In this document: positions 33,910 to 45,005 of the stretch, one piece after another
Position numbering within the stretch: position 1 is the first letter of the stretch
How the letters are laid out: every line of letters starts with the position of its first letter
Assembly: GCA_963691815.1 (NCBI GenBank)
Contig: OY829645.1
Coordinates: 46,172,522 to 46,236,521 of the forward strand
DNA: 64,000 nucleotides
Source: Echiichthys vipera
Taxonomy: Eukaryota > Chordata > Actinopteri > Perciformes > Trachinidae
Reading direction: 5' to 3'
Position numbers and translations under genes: made by a program
The notes under the pieces: model-generated
Databases searched by the model: none
What the model saw: only the letters and a program-made list of their open reading frames with translations
What the model was told of the DNA's origin: nothing

Positions 33910-34708
33910 TTTTTCCAAATCAACTTTTTTATTGATACCAAAAAACAAAAAGGAAGCAAATGTTTACATTTACACATCCGAGCGTGACGTCTCAAGTTTC
34001 ACAAACGCTACAAAAATATATATAAAAAGAAAAGAAATTACCAAACACTGTCCGAGTGAAGTCCAATATTCACAGATCGTGGGGTTTGGAGTAACTGCAA
34101 GAACCATGTTTCATCCCCTTTTGCTGTCTGTCGCCTGGTATAGTTTTAAATTCACTCGACAAATCAGACCAAAACAACTTTACGGACACACGTTTGAAAC
34201 AGTCCCGCTATTTAAAATCATAATGAAACATTTGTAACTTGGTCTGGTCGTTGTTGAGACTGCGAATAAGAATAAGTCATTTGAGGAGACTAAACGCAAG
34301 ATCACATGTTCCTGGTGGGGATTTTCTCACTGAGCAAAATAAAAAAATGAAATAACCTGAAAAATCAAACTCTGAATAGTGATGTGAAACCCCCCTTGAT
34401 CCCAACATCAATTTAATAATAATTTGGCCAAAGAAAAACAAAAGAACATCCTTCTTTCTCTAGAACAGAAGTGTTTTGTCTTCATTTCCTTCAGTCACAA
34501 CATGTTTTATATCCTTGCAGCCCCACAAAAGGAAATTGGGAATTGTGTAATCTGTGACCTTCAAGTCCTGGATGTTGAGGAGGGGACGGTGTTGACAAAA
34601 GGGGTCTGAAGATGTTTTTGAACCTAACCAGTTGCAGCATCACCCTCTCCCTCAGTACAAGAAACTTCTGATGCCCACGAATGCTCCTTCACACGCAAGT
34701 GGTCAGGG
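33910..34708 (-). other. lsm3: lsm3 3' untranslated region
   Basis: This runs from just after the lsm3 stop codon to a polyadenylation signal: TTTATT at 33928-33933 reads AATAAA on the minus strand. The end point near 33910 is inferred from the usual 10-30 nt spacing. Short open frames in it are not genes. Confidence 0.55.
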
Positions 34709-37700
34709 TTAGCCTACCCTGAGGGGCGGAGCAACAAGGACAACACCGTCGCCTCGGACAAACAGCATGGGGATGTTCCTCTTGGTTGACTAAAAGAACA
34801 GAAAAAAACACGCTTTACTTTAGCTATACATGAATTACAAAGATAGCAGTACTATGAACATGATTTTAAAAGCCGTAAACCAGTACAATATTTAGCTTTT
34901 TAGACATTTTGCCCTGAGTCCTGCCACCTTCAGAAGTTTTCTGATGACTCAGCAATAGTTGGCTGCATTGGAAACGGGGATGAAGGTGAATACAGGACTG
35001 TTGTGGGCAACTTCATCACTTGGAGTGAGCTGAATCATCTGCAGCTCAATGTGACTAACATAAAGGAGCTCATAGTGGATCTGAGGAGGGTGAAAACACC
35101 TGTGACCCCTGTCTCCATCCAGGGGGTCCCTGTGGACTCTGTAGAGGAGTATAAGTACCTGGGGGTGTACTGAATTGGACTAGAAACACAGAGGCCGTCT
35201 ACAAAAAGGGCCAAAGTCGACTCTTCTTCCTGAGGAGGCTGAGGTCCTTTAACATCTGCTGAATGATGCTGAGTCTGTTCAATTCAATTTTATTTACAGT
35301 GCCAAATCATAATAAAAGTTATCTCAGGACACTTTACAGAGTAGGTAAGTCTGTTGTGGCCAGTGCGATCTTCTTCACTGTCACATGCTGGGGCAGTGGG
35401 CTGAAGGTCGCAGACACCAACAGACTGAACAAACTGATCAGGAGGACCGGTGATGTCGTGGGGAGGAGCTGCACACCCTGACGACCATGGCAGAGAGGAG
35501 GATGCTGTCCAGGCTACAGTCTATCCTGGACAATGTCTCCCAACCTCTCTACGACACACTGGCCCAGCAGAGGAGCACCTTCAGCAGAAGACTCCTTGCA
35601 CCCAGATGCACCACAGGAAATCATTCCACCCTGTGGTCATTTAACTTTACAATGCACCCCTAATAGTCTGTCACCCCCTCTTTGTGATTTAAACTCAACT
35701 ATAGACAATCTGTTCTTTACACATTTTTACAGTACTTTTGATCTGTATATATATTACCATGGTAATTTTGTGCCAATCTTGTCCTTTAAGATCTTGAAAA
35801 AAGCCTTTTTTACACGTGCCAGAATTCATGGCTTCTGTCAATAGTGCGATACAAACATATAGTATTTTGTATCACAATCTGTATTTAAAAAGCTACTTTG
35901 GAAGTGGTTTGATGCTGCTGATATAGAATAAAACCATAAAGCAGCATTATTCTATCGTTTCAGGAAAGCCCAGTGTGTCCAGACTAGTTTAGGAACCAAA
36001 AACACCACAACTAGTTCAGCTGTAAGAAATGAGGCTGTAACAGGTAAAAATGAATATAATACCTTATAGAGTTCTTCATAAGTCTCCTCGTCAATCTCCA
36101 CCGTCGTCACCGTCTCCTCCACCTCACCCAGGACCATGTTCATGTGCTGATCGTAGGCCTGCAGAGAACAGCCACAAATATAAACTGGGAGAAGTGCACA
36201 GAAAAGGGTTTGACAGTATAAGCACATACTGGCTGTGTGTATCTTACATGCAGTCGACCACGGAGCTCTCGGTCATTCCTCATCTTGACGTAGATCCTCT
36301 CATCTAGACTGAGTCTGATCAGATCGAGTGGCTCCTCAACTGTGTTGGTGATTGGTTGCTGCAGCACACATAAAGGATACAAGTTAGGCCCATGACAGAC
36401 AACGAATTCAACAACTTAAGAGACAAAAAGCAACGCAATTTCAGTCGACTGCTGCTTCCATAACTCCGTAAGGAAGTTAACCCCAGTATACATTAACTTA
36501 AGGGAGAATATGGGCGCACTCACACTGTCCTTCCGCACCGGGCCAAAACAGGTTTTTCGGGTCAAGCCTAGTGCGTTTGACCAGTGTGAGTGCAACAGCT
36601 CCGTGCATAACTGCGGCCAGCTGGCCGTCCACGGCCCGTCTGAGAGAGGTGGGCTTTTGTAAAGCGCGTTTGCACATGTACGAGCACGAGGCCTACGGCG
36701 GTTCTGACGTCATTTATGTGCGCCTGTTGGGACATAGAAAATAGAAGGAGGGACCATGCGCGGACATTTAACAACAACAACAACAACAATGGCGGCGAAA
36801 GGTTCACGTTGGTGTGATGCGGAGGTGGAGTGTTTACTGCAGATTTGGTCGATGAAAAGATTCAAAAACAGTCGACAAAACGCACAAAAACTCTACTAAA
36901 CTAAAATATTTCTTCTTTAAAAGAACACCAGAGAACGGCTGTGAAGGTTTTAGTTGGTGGAAACAATGTTTTTCGACCTTCTCCCGGCTGGGTTTGGCTT
37001 TTCCCTGCGGTGCTTCCATCAGCGTCAAAAGTTGGTTTAGATGTGAGTGGTTGAAGTAGCACATCAATAAAGATGGCGGATAAGTGGTTTATCCAATGTG
37101 AAGCAAGGTGGAACGAAATTAATGTGGTGAAAGTCAGGTTACAAACTGGGGGCCCAGCTGGTGAAATGTTTGATGCATAGTTAAGCTGTTACACATATTC
37201 AAAGAGTAAATTCAGCCATCAACACACATCCACTATGTCCATGAAAAGAAAAGCCTGACAGTCAGAAGCTGCAGGATGAGATGAGAGGAGCAAACAGATA
37301 CCAGAGGGGATAAGTGTGTGCACAGCAAGGTGAAGACAACTCAGGGCGCACTCACTGTCCTTCCGTTACGTGCCCAAACAGGTTTTACGGCTAAAGTCTA
37401 GTTCGTTTGACCAGTGTGAGTGCAACCACTCACGGCCCTTTGGGGAGAGGTGGGCTTTTGTAAAGCGTGTTTGAACATGTGCGAGCTTGAGCGTGCACAT
37501 GTGTACGAGCACGAGGCCTACGGCGGCTCTGAAGTCATTTTGTGTGCGCCTGTTGGGACGTAGAAAAAAGAAGGAGGGACCATGTGCGGACATTTAAAAC
37601 AATGGCGATGAAAGGTTCACGTTGGTGTGATGCGGAGGTGGAGTGTTTACTGCAGATTTGATCGATGAAAAGATTCAAAAACAGTCGACAAGATGCACAA

Positions 37701-39125
37701 AAACTCTGAGGTCCATGGAAAGATTTGGAAACAAAGCATGCATCGTGATGACGTCATCAATGCATGTGACGTGTTACGACGTGATGACGTATGGACAGGC
37801 AAGAAGCATTTGAGCGAGGCCCAGGTAGTGTGAGTACAAACAGGCCTGGAGGGGGGGACAAGTACCCTAAAGCACGGGGCACGGGACGGACGGACAGTGT
37901 GAGTGCGCCCTCAGAGCTTGTTCATCAACACTATCTTGCATTAAACGGTCAAAAAGCTTTGGGGAGTAAAGATCTGTTGGAGAACAGCGGTGCAACTCAT
38001 TTCTACTGAGTTAAGAACCTGCTATGAAACACTATGCAGCTGAAATTAAGGAGAAGTAAATCATACATAACCACAGTGGTGGAAGGTAATTAAGTGCATT
38101 TATTCAAGTACAACTTTGAGGTATTAGTACTTTGCTTGAGTAATACCGTTTTCTGCTACTTTATACTTCTATTCCACTACTTTCTTAAGTTAATATTGTA
38201 CTTTGTTCTTATTTACTTTACATATTCCAAATATTGATACATAAAGAATATGAACAAGTAGGAAATAGTGTAATAAAGCTACACATCAGCACCACTACAT
38301 CGCTTTATTTTAGGGTACTGTAACTTACTGCTGCTACACTTACTGTGCTTTACTGTAACTTGTATATGTATGTATAAAGTAATTCAAATTAGCACCACCT
38401 TAAAGTGATATTTACACAAATCCAATACTATAATACTCTGAAACAGACCATTCTGCAATATGGATACTTTTACTTTTTATACTTTAAGTACTGCTTTTGA
38501 TTTTGAATTTTACTTTAGTAACATTTTGAATGCAGGCCTTGTACATAACAGAGTATTTCTACAGAGTGCTAAGGTTATTTCTTATTTTAAAAGCTCTTAA
38601 AGGCTTCTTCCACCTCTACATAAGTACTAACATTTGGAGGAGAGACTGAAAATTGATGAAACTGTGGAGAAAAGTAAATTAAATGAGATTGTATTGCGCT
38701 CTTATAGATTATAACACAACCAATCAAACTAGTATTTAGTTGTTATCTAAACACAACCAATAAAACAAGATTAATAGTCAATAATGATGGCTGTGTGCTA
38801 TCTTGCATTTAGTGGTTTTAGCTTTGAACTGGTAAAATATATAAAATAGCACCGGAGAGTCTCTCAAACAGGTTTTCTCATTTTGACGGTAGCATTACAT
38901 GCTAACAATGCTAACAATGCTACCTTAGCTAGCATGTTTGACAGGCCTCTCCGCGCTGTTAACAAAGCAAAACCAGAATAAAGGGACATATTAATCACCC
39001 TCAAACAGGCACAGGGATAAAACACTACACCGTCATGCTTTAAGGGTCGTTACATTCACGCTATGTTAGAGAATAACCGCATATTTTGACGCGGCTGCAC
39101 AAACCTGCTCCGCTTCGTCCGCCAT
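34709..39125 (-). CDS. lsm3: lsm3, U6 snRNA-associated Sm-like protein LSm3
   Basis: Four coding exons on the minus strand: 39105-39125 (MADEAEQ), 36248-36358, 36063-36158 and 34709-34789, with 7+37+32+26 codons giving 102 residues, the same length as human LSM3. All introns (2746, 89 and 1273 bp) are GT-AG and phase 0. Exon 2 has TNTVEEPLDLIRLSLDERIY; exon 3 has the Sm1 part DQHMNMVLGEVEE; exon 4 has the Sm2 motif FVRGDGVVLVAPPLRVG. The protein is known to join the cytoplasmic LSM1-7 ring (mRNA decapping and decay) and the nuclear LSM2-8 ring (U6 snRNA 3' end). Intron 1 carries two Harbinger-like MITEs and a hAT-like MITE, and intron 3 carries a LINE fragment. No frameshift or missing key residue is seen. 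Confidence 0.97.
34905..35740 (+). mobile_element. Jockey/CR1-group LINE RT fragment in lsm3 intron 3
   Basis: Antisense to lsm3. It reads FSDDSAIVGCIGNGDEGEYR (the F-x-DD region), SVEEYKYLGVY, then SVVASAIFFTVTCWGSG and NKLIRRTGDVVG, with stops and frameshifts. It is a dead copy. A 67-bp piece of another repeat (35280-35346) interrupts it. Confidence 0.82.
35280..35346 (-). mobile_element. 67-bp insertion of an L2-type 3' end
   Basis: Only the terminal segment AATTCAATTTTATTTACAG to CTTTACAGAGTAGGTA is present, placed between CTGAGTCTGTTC and AGTCTGTTGTGGCC of the LINE coding sequence. It matches the left ends of the repeats at 25958, 32046, 41095 and 42690. It is an extremely 5'-truncated retroinsertion. 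Confidence 0.75.
36509..36894 (+). mobile_element. Harbinger-like MITE, copy D (right-truncated), lsm3 intron 1
   Basis: Left terminal repeat GGGCGCACTCACACTGTCC, body with CRE octamer TGACGTCA (36705-36712) and the Myb/SANT-like coding relic. Homology stops near AAAAACTC at 36893, and the right terminal repeat is missing. Confidence 0.82.
37341..37913 (+). mobile_element. Harbinger-like MITE, copy E (full-length), lsm3 intron 1
   Basis: Element 37344-37910 with TCA on both sides as a 3-bp duplication, terminal repeats starting GGGCGCACTCAC, and CRE octamer TGACGTCA at 37749-37756. It is more diverged than copy A in the left half. Confidence 0.85.
38066..38626. mobile_element. hAT-like MITE, lsm3 intron 1
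   Basis: Left end CAGTGGTGGAAGGTAA at 38074; right end CTTCTTCCACCTCTA near 38618; interior rich in TACTTT-type text (TGCTACTTTATACTTCT). The flanking 8-mers CATAACCA and CATAAGTA match at 6 of 8. This matches a very common teleost hAT-type element known by its CAGTGGTGGAAG terminus. Confidence 0.78.
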
Positions 39126-39260
39126 TGGTTTGGAGTCTGAGTCGTGTGGGTTGAACGGGTGCGGATGTAGAAGCACTAAAGAGCAGGCGCCGCGGTGGCT
39201 GCTGGGAAAAAGACATGCGGCCGCCATGTTGGACCGGTCACACTCGTCATGTTTCTACAG
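39126..39260 (-). promoter_or_regulatory. lsm3: lsm3 5' UTR and proximal promoter
   Basis: GC-rich and unique compared with its surroundings. The minus strand carries AACATGGCGGCCGC, a YY1-type (ATGGCGGC) element typical of housekeeping promoters, about 100 bp upstream of the start codon, and a GCGCC-rich stretch. No TATA box is seen. The region is cut off on the far side by the GAA repeat of a SINE. Confidence 0.6.
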
Positions 39261-39264
39261 AAGT

Positions 39265-39957
39265 GAGAAGAAGAAGAAGAAGAAGAAGAAGAAGAAGAAG
39301 AAGAAGAAGAAGAAGAAGAAGAAGAAGAAGAAGAAGAAGAATTCCTTTATTCGTCCCGCACCGGGGAAATTTGATTTTATCATTCATTCATTCATTCATC
39401 TTCAACAGCTTGTCCCTGTCGGGGTCGCGGGGCCGCTGGAGCCGATCCCAGCTGACATCGGGCGTGAGGCGGGGTACACCCTGGACAGGACGCCAGTCCA
39501 TCGCAGGACACATAGAGACGAACAGAGACAGACAACCATTCACACCTACGGGTGATTTAGAGTCATCAATGAACCGAACACCTGCACGTCTTTGGACTGT
39601 GGGAGGAAACCGGAGAACCCGGAGAAAACCCACGCAGACACGGGGACAACATGCAAACTCTACATTTTTCATGTTACACACAGGCCCGAAATACACACAC
39701 ATGCACAAACAGGACCTATATACATGCAGCTAATGGAGAGATGTTAGAGCGAGGGGGCTGCCAGTGACCAGCACCCCGAGCAGTTGTGGATTCGGTGCCT
39801 TGCTCAACAGCATCATCTCCAGCAGTGCCCAGGAGATGAACTGGCACCTCTCCAGCCACCAGTCCACGCTCCATTCATGGTCCACACAGGGACTCTAGCC
39901 GGCGACCCTCTGGTTCCCAGCCAAGTCACCTATGGACTGAGCTACTGCCGCCCGCAA
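39265..39957 (-). mobile_element. AFC-like SINE split by an HE1-like SINE
   Basis: The (GAA)n tail at 39268-39341 and GAATTCCTTTATTCGTCCCG form the 3' end. The body resumes at TTTTTCATGTTACACACAGG near 39664 and runs through CTGGCACCTCTCCAGCCACC to the head GAGCTACTGCCGCCC. The intervening sequence is an HE1-like SINE. Confidence 0.85.
39378..39662 (-). mobile_element. HE1-like SINE nested in AFC-like SINE
   Basis: (ATTC)n tail, CATCTTCAACAGCTTGTCC and the body to ATGCAAACTC. The tRNA-like head is absent. The join to AFC sequence follows directly, so the insertion was 5'-truncated. Confidence 0.87.
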
Positions 39958-39959
39958 GT

Positions 39960-40455
39960 GCAGCATATTCCTTCTCAAGCGAACCATCACAAAACGGGCT
40001 CGGGGGGTTTACTTAAGATTTAACATTAACATGACAAGATCATTTTCCCAATTAATTTGAGAGATAATGAATAAAACGTGACATGTCATGCCTTGTAAAG
40101 ACTTCTCATAATTTGGAAAACACTGTGGAAAACACGGACGGATGATTTCAGTTGGTTATTTTATTGTTATGAAATTAAACTGTAATCTGTATATTTATGT
40201 GCACATTGTCAAACTCGTCCCTTTACTGGCATTTATGTTGTTATATGTCACGACCCACAGGTTGTGACTTGGACCCTGGCCTCTGTTTGCGTGTGATTGT
40301 GGTTTTTGTGTTTCCTTTTGTCCTTTTGGACCCTTGGTGGGTTTGCTTTTTGTCTGTCTCTGTGTTCTTTTCTCTCCCTCTGGAAGCTGCTGAGGGGGGG
40401 CGTGGTTAATGAGGAGACAGCTGTCACACCTGCAGCCCATCACCGGCAATCAAGC
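39960..40455. other. Non-coding, nothing firmly recognised
   Basis: GT-rich text near 40270-40400 resembles teleost LINE UTR sequence, but I cannot place it. Confidence 0.4.
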
Positions 40456-40456
40456 G

Positions 40457-40540
40457 TGATCACACTGTCCTTTTGGCCGCGGCCAAAACCGTTTTTTCAG
40501 CTAAAGCCTAGTACCTTTAAGCCATGTGAGTGCACCCGGC
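40457..40540 (+). mobile_element. Harbinger-like MITE, left-end fragment
   Basis: Starts GTGATCACACTGTCCTT, continues GGCCAAAACCGTTTTTTCAG and CTAAAGCCTAGT, and ends GTGAGTGCACCCGG. It is the first ~85 bp of the MITE family with changes. Confidence 0.65.
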
Positions 40541-40779
40541 ATTTATGTTGTTATAATGTTGTTGGCAATACATTTTTTTTAAATATATATTTTTAGGTAA
40601 TGAGGTCATCAGGCTAACTCATGCCTCTGATAATAATAATAACTTTATTAAAGTTTTTTCAAGCTGGAGCCTTGTTTACTGTCAATATGCCAAAAATGAC
40701 TTAAATATTCATATTGAAAATAAAGAATACAAACATATTAATACATGCAAAGTGACACAGAGGAAGCTGTATAAAGATA

Positions 40780-41060
40780 AGAAAGGATATTCCTTTATTA
40801 GTCCCACGAAGGGGAAATGTCCTTATTAAAGCAACAAAGTGGATAGAAAACAGAAAAATCATCAATAATAAAAACAATAAATTGTAGAAAATATAGAAAA
40901 ATATGAACAATACAAATACAGGGAAATGTAAAATTTAAGAATACCAGGAACAATAGATGCAATATTTTTAAATATTTTACATTTACTCCAAGGCAAAAAT
41001 AAATTATTACTATTGCACACTGAGATTTCATACTGAAGAGAACCCAGTTGGTGAATGTTA
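40780..41060 (-). mobile_element. LINE/SINE tail-like fragment
   Basis: GGATATTCCTTTATTAGTCC followed by CACGAAGGGGAAATGTCC is a common teleost retroposon 3' end in reverse. The adjacent A-rich text with GTAGAAAATATAG fits a LINE 3' UTR. The family is uncertain. Confidence 0.5.
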
Positions 41061-41094
41061 TAGTGCAGTTATTGTCATTATTTATCATAATTTC

Positions 41095-42070
41095 AATTAA
41101 ATTCAATTCACTTTTATTTACAGTGCCAAATCATAACACAAGTTATCTCAGGACACTTTACAGAGTAGGTAAAGACCACACTCTATGACTTATTTATGAT
41201 TTACAGAGACCCAACAATTCCCCCGTAGAGTACGGTGGCGTTGAAAACCTTCACTATAACAGACAGGAACGTCAGACAGACCCAGCTCTGTGGAGGACGC
41301 ACATCTGTCTGCACCGGAGAGAGGAAGAAAAGGAGAGAGAGAGAGAGAAACACAAAGAAAGACAAAAGACAGAGAGACTGACACACTTCCAGAGGTACAA
41401 GCAGCCAGCGAGTAACAGTCACTATAACAATATCTATAGTAATGTGAACATGACCCACATGTTATGGCAGTCAGAACAGCAGGGACACGCACATCCAAGG
41501 TGACATACATGATCAATGATGAGTCGTGGCGATAGCAGCTACGATACAGCAAGATATTCCACTGATGGTGTTTTTATGGCTACAAGACTAGTGACAGAAT
41601 AAATGACTAATAGTTATTGAAGTAGCAGCGTCATGCAGGACCACGGCAGCAGGCACCACCACCATCAGCAGGGACCTGCACACAGGACCACTGCAGCAGG
41701 CACCACCACGATCAGCAGGGACCTGCACACAGGACCACTGCAGCAGGCACCACCACGATCAGCAGGGACCTGCACACAGGACCACTGCAGCAGGCACCAC
41801 CACGATCAGCAGGGACCTGCACACAGGACCACTGCAGCAGGCACCACCACCATCAGCAGAGACCTGCGAGACGACAAAGCACAAACAACTCCGGGGAAGA
41901 AGTTGAATTAGTAACATGCATTGATGAGACATGAATGATACAGACAGAGAGGAGAGAAGCTCAGAGTATCAGGAAAAGTATCATCCCCCGGCAGACTAGG
42001 CCTATAGCAGCATCATTAAGCAGAACAAACGCAGCTTTAAGAATAACAACAACAACATAGCTGAGGGCTC
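41095..42070 (-). repeat. Teleost interspersed repeat (LINE 3'-end-like), longest copy
   Basis: From the TTCAATTCACTTTTATTTAC end through CTGTGGAGGACGCACATCTG and the CAGCAGGCACCACC region to CGGCAGACTAGGCCTATAGC and beyond. It is the reverse of the copy at 25495. It includes a 47-bp minisatellite. Confidence 0.78.
41633..41870. repeat. 47-bp minisatellite, five units
   Basis: ACCTGCACACAGGACCACTG followed by CAGCAGGCACCACCACGATC and AGCAGGG repeats with an exact 47-bp period (CCTGC at 41675, 41722, 41769, 41816 and 41863). The other copies of this repeat (25690, 32480) have a single unit. The open frame across it is a by-product. Confidence 0.95.
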
Positions 42071-42412
42071 GCAAGCTCGTAATTTGAGATGTGATGTTTG
42101 CTTCGATCAAAGCACTTGCTGTAGTTTGCCATTGAAGAAATGACGGCATAGCAACAATTCTACCAGATACTGTACGTTTTTAATCAAAAGAAGCAGAAAA
42201 ACAAGAATATTCAGTAGGCATATACTTTCACACTGCACTTGCTAAAGCAACTCAGTGAAACGCAGTGGTGAATCCTAACTATTTGCTAAAGCAACTCTAC
42301 TTGACTGTGTCTATAATATACTCTTCTACACTTCAAATATAACTATTGTTCTTTACTCCACACTGCACGTATCTGACGGATGAAGTTACTAGTTGCTTTG
42401 CATATTATGATT

Positions 42413-42465
42413 TTAAGAAGAAGAAGAATTCCTTTTTATTTATCCCGCAAGGGAAATTAAATTTT
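42413..42465 (-). mobile_element. AFC-like SINE tail fragment
   Basis: AAGAAGAAGAAGAATTCCTT followed by TATTTATCCCGCAAGGGAAA, the 3' end of the family only. Confidence 0.7.
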
Positions 42466-42499
42466 TTTCCAGCAACAAGCCTAAAAACATATTCACTTC

Positions 42500-42690
42500 A
42501 ATTCATTCATTCATTCATTCATCTTCAACCGCTCGTCCCTGTCGGGGTCGCGGGGGTGCTGGAGCCGATCCCAGCTGACATCTGGCGTGAGGCGGGGTCC
42601 ACCCTGGACAGGACGCCAGTCTATCACAGGACACATAGAGACAAACAGAGACAGACAACCATTCACACCTACGGGCGATTTAGAGTCATT
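42500..42690 (-). mobile_element. HE1-like SINE, truncated
   Basis: (ATTC)n tail to GGGCGATTTAGAGTC. At that point it joins directly to another repeat's TCAATTTTATTTATAGTGCC end (to about 42785). Confidence 0.85.
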
Positions 42691-42785
42691 CAATTTTATT
42701 TATAGTGCCAAATCATAACAAAAGTCATCTCAGGACACTTTACGGAGTAGGTAAAGACCACACTCTATGACTTATTTATGATTAT
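42690..42785 (-). repeat. L2-type 3'-end fragment
   Basis: TTCAATTTTATTTATAGTGC to ACTCTATGACTTATTTATGA, homologous to the left ends of the repeats at 25958 and 41095. Confidence 0.75.
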
Positions 42786-42789
42786 GACG

Positions 42790-45005
42790 TATGATGAGCT
42801 TATAATGTATAATGCATTGCTATAGATGAAACCAGGGGCTGTATAAACAATAATTAGATCAAGATAGGAGAATAAACAAGAATCAGTAGGCTGGATTAAT
42901 GAGAGTGAGCCACTACGCACGACACATGCGTACTGGAGGATGACCTGCAAACCTGGCAACCCGCTCCGTGCAGCTAAGCAGTACCACTCTCTCCCTCCTC
43001 TCTTCTCTCCTTCCAGACCTTTCCATCCTCCATGTCTCCGTACGACGATACCAACAGTCCAGCTGTGCACTGGTAAGTGACAATAACAACCCAAACTTCA
43101 TTATCTGTTGCCACTTAAGAGTCATTTATACCCCGTAAACATGTGTTGACCTCATTTAAACACAGGTTATGTTGTTTTTTCGTGCTACTGCAAAGCAACA
43201 ACAATCAAGTTTGCAGTATTACATTTACACACTATTGCGTTACAAGGTCAGTGTTGTGAGTTGGGGTTAAAGTAAGTGTTAGCCACTAAGATGCGACATT
43301 CAGAGGGTAAAAATATACAAAACGATGATGTCACAAACTCACTGACTGATTGACTGTGCGTTATAACAGTGATCCTAAGCTGCGACGTTAGCCGTGCAAG
43401 TACAAATGCACGCACACTTTAGACGTGTTATGTTGTGTTATACATGCATGAGGCTATATTTTATTATTTAGATAGGCAGATACACGCTCAGGCCCATCGT
43501 TAGCTCACGTTTAGCTTTTCGATGTGACTGCACTCCCACTGTGTTTATGCCACGTATGCGTGCACTTGTCCTGCAGCAGGTTGGGAAGTTAAATACGAAA
43601 ATAAGGGTGTTACGTTAGTGCTTTTAGTGTTTTGCATGTTTTTATATAACAACATGAACTACAGTCTATTTGCATTTATGATTTTTGCTATATTGGGGCA
43701 CACAAATGCACTTTTTTACACTGATAATGATCAATTTGCCTGTTTCTTCATGCAGAAATTAAAGAAGTGCTAAGACATTCAAACATACTTTAAATCAATT
43801 TTTACTTTTGTGCCTAATTATTTGCTGCATATGTTTGTTTTCATGCATTAAATATGTTTCTTGCGACAAAAACTACAGAAATAATTGTCAAAAACAGAAC
43901 CGCAATGATGACTTTTAGGATTTATGATACTTTAATTATAATTTCATCTTGTCCAAGTGTCATGTTTTGGATGACTAGCAATAAAAAGAGACAATAATTC
44001 AATGTTGTATATTGTAATTCAAGAAAAGACAAGTTATCCACACATCTGGGACGCTTGAACCATCAATTATTTGGCGCCGTCTATGATGGAAAACTGATTA
44101 AAACGATTAACAGACAATTAAAATAGGCTAGTTGTGGCAGCTCGGAGTTAGAATACCTTATTCTGTGTGTTTACATATTTTCCTTAAAGCTCTAACTTAT
44201 TCACTCCCTTTGTGTTTAATTCTTCTTTGTGTGCCTTTCTGTTTATATAACTCGTGTGTGTGTGTGTGTGCGCCTCTTCTCCCAGTTCAGCCCAGTGCTA
44301 CATACTGGGTGTTTGTGCAGGCGGAGGAGGCAGAGCAGAGCAGTGGTGATACCCATTCCACCCTCAGCTGCAGTATGGCTCTGCGGTGGAAGAGATCCCT
44401 GCTACAAACTAAACACTACAGCTAACACACGGCCTAAAACTACCATTTCACTGATGACGACTCTGCTTATTTAAAGCTAACACATTTTGAAATCAGCAGA
44501 TACTAGATATGTGTGTATTTGCTCTTCTCTGAATCTCATTTGCACCTTATTTTCATTATTGCTGAAACTTGTGTCCATTTTCTCCTCCCTATATTCTTCT
44601 ATCTCTGCCACAAGATGGCGCCCAAGAGCCGGAAGATAGAAGTTGATGTCGACGTCTGCTGCAGGTCCTCAGTCCAACTACCTGAATCAGTTTGTTTGAG
44701 CTACTGTCGTAAACTCTCACTGTTGAGAAGTAACTGTTACCCTAACCCTTTTTTTAACAAAACAAAAACAACAATCACTTTATCATTAGGACATAAGTGT
44801 TAAGTGTTTTAGCAAGGACACTTTTGTCGTGGCTATTTGTTAAAAGATTTTCAATTTTCATATAATTACTGTATTTGTGTTTTCTTTTGTTGTATGTTAC
44901 ACTGAGGAGCAATGACATTTACAAGTAGGGTGAAAATATGAAGACGATGCAAGAGCCCCAAACCATCATCAAGTTTGTTGTGTCAGATATTTCAATGGGT
45001 ATAAC
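42790..45005. other. Mostly unique non-coding; possible exon at 43017-43072
   Basis: A long pyrimidine tract ending CTTCTCTCCTTCCAG precedes a 56-bp segment that ends at CTG|GTAAGT, a strong splice donor. A second acceptor-like CTCTTCTCCCAG lies at 44274-44285. Joined, they give only a short frame that I do not recognise. An isolated ATG within AAGATGGCGCC (44613) is YY1-like. No gene can be assigned. Confidence 0.3.

Noticed and set aside
39130..39733. Frames with poly-Lys or poly-Arg runs upstream of lsm3
   Set aside because: They come from the (GAA)n tail of a reversed SINE and the nested SINE body.
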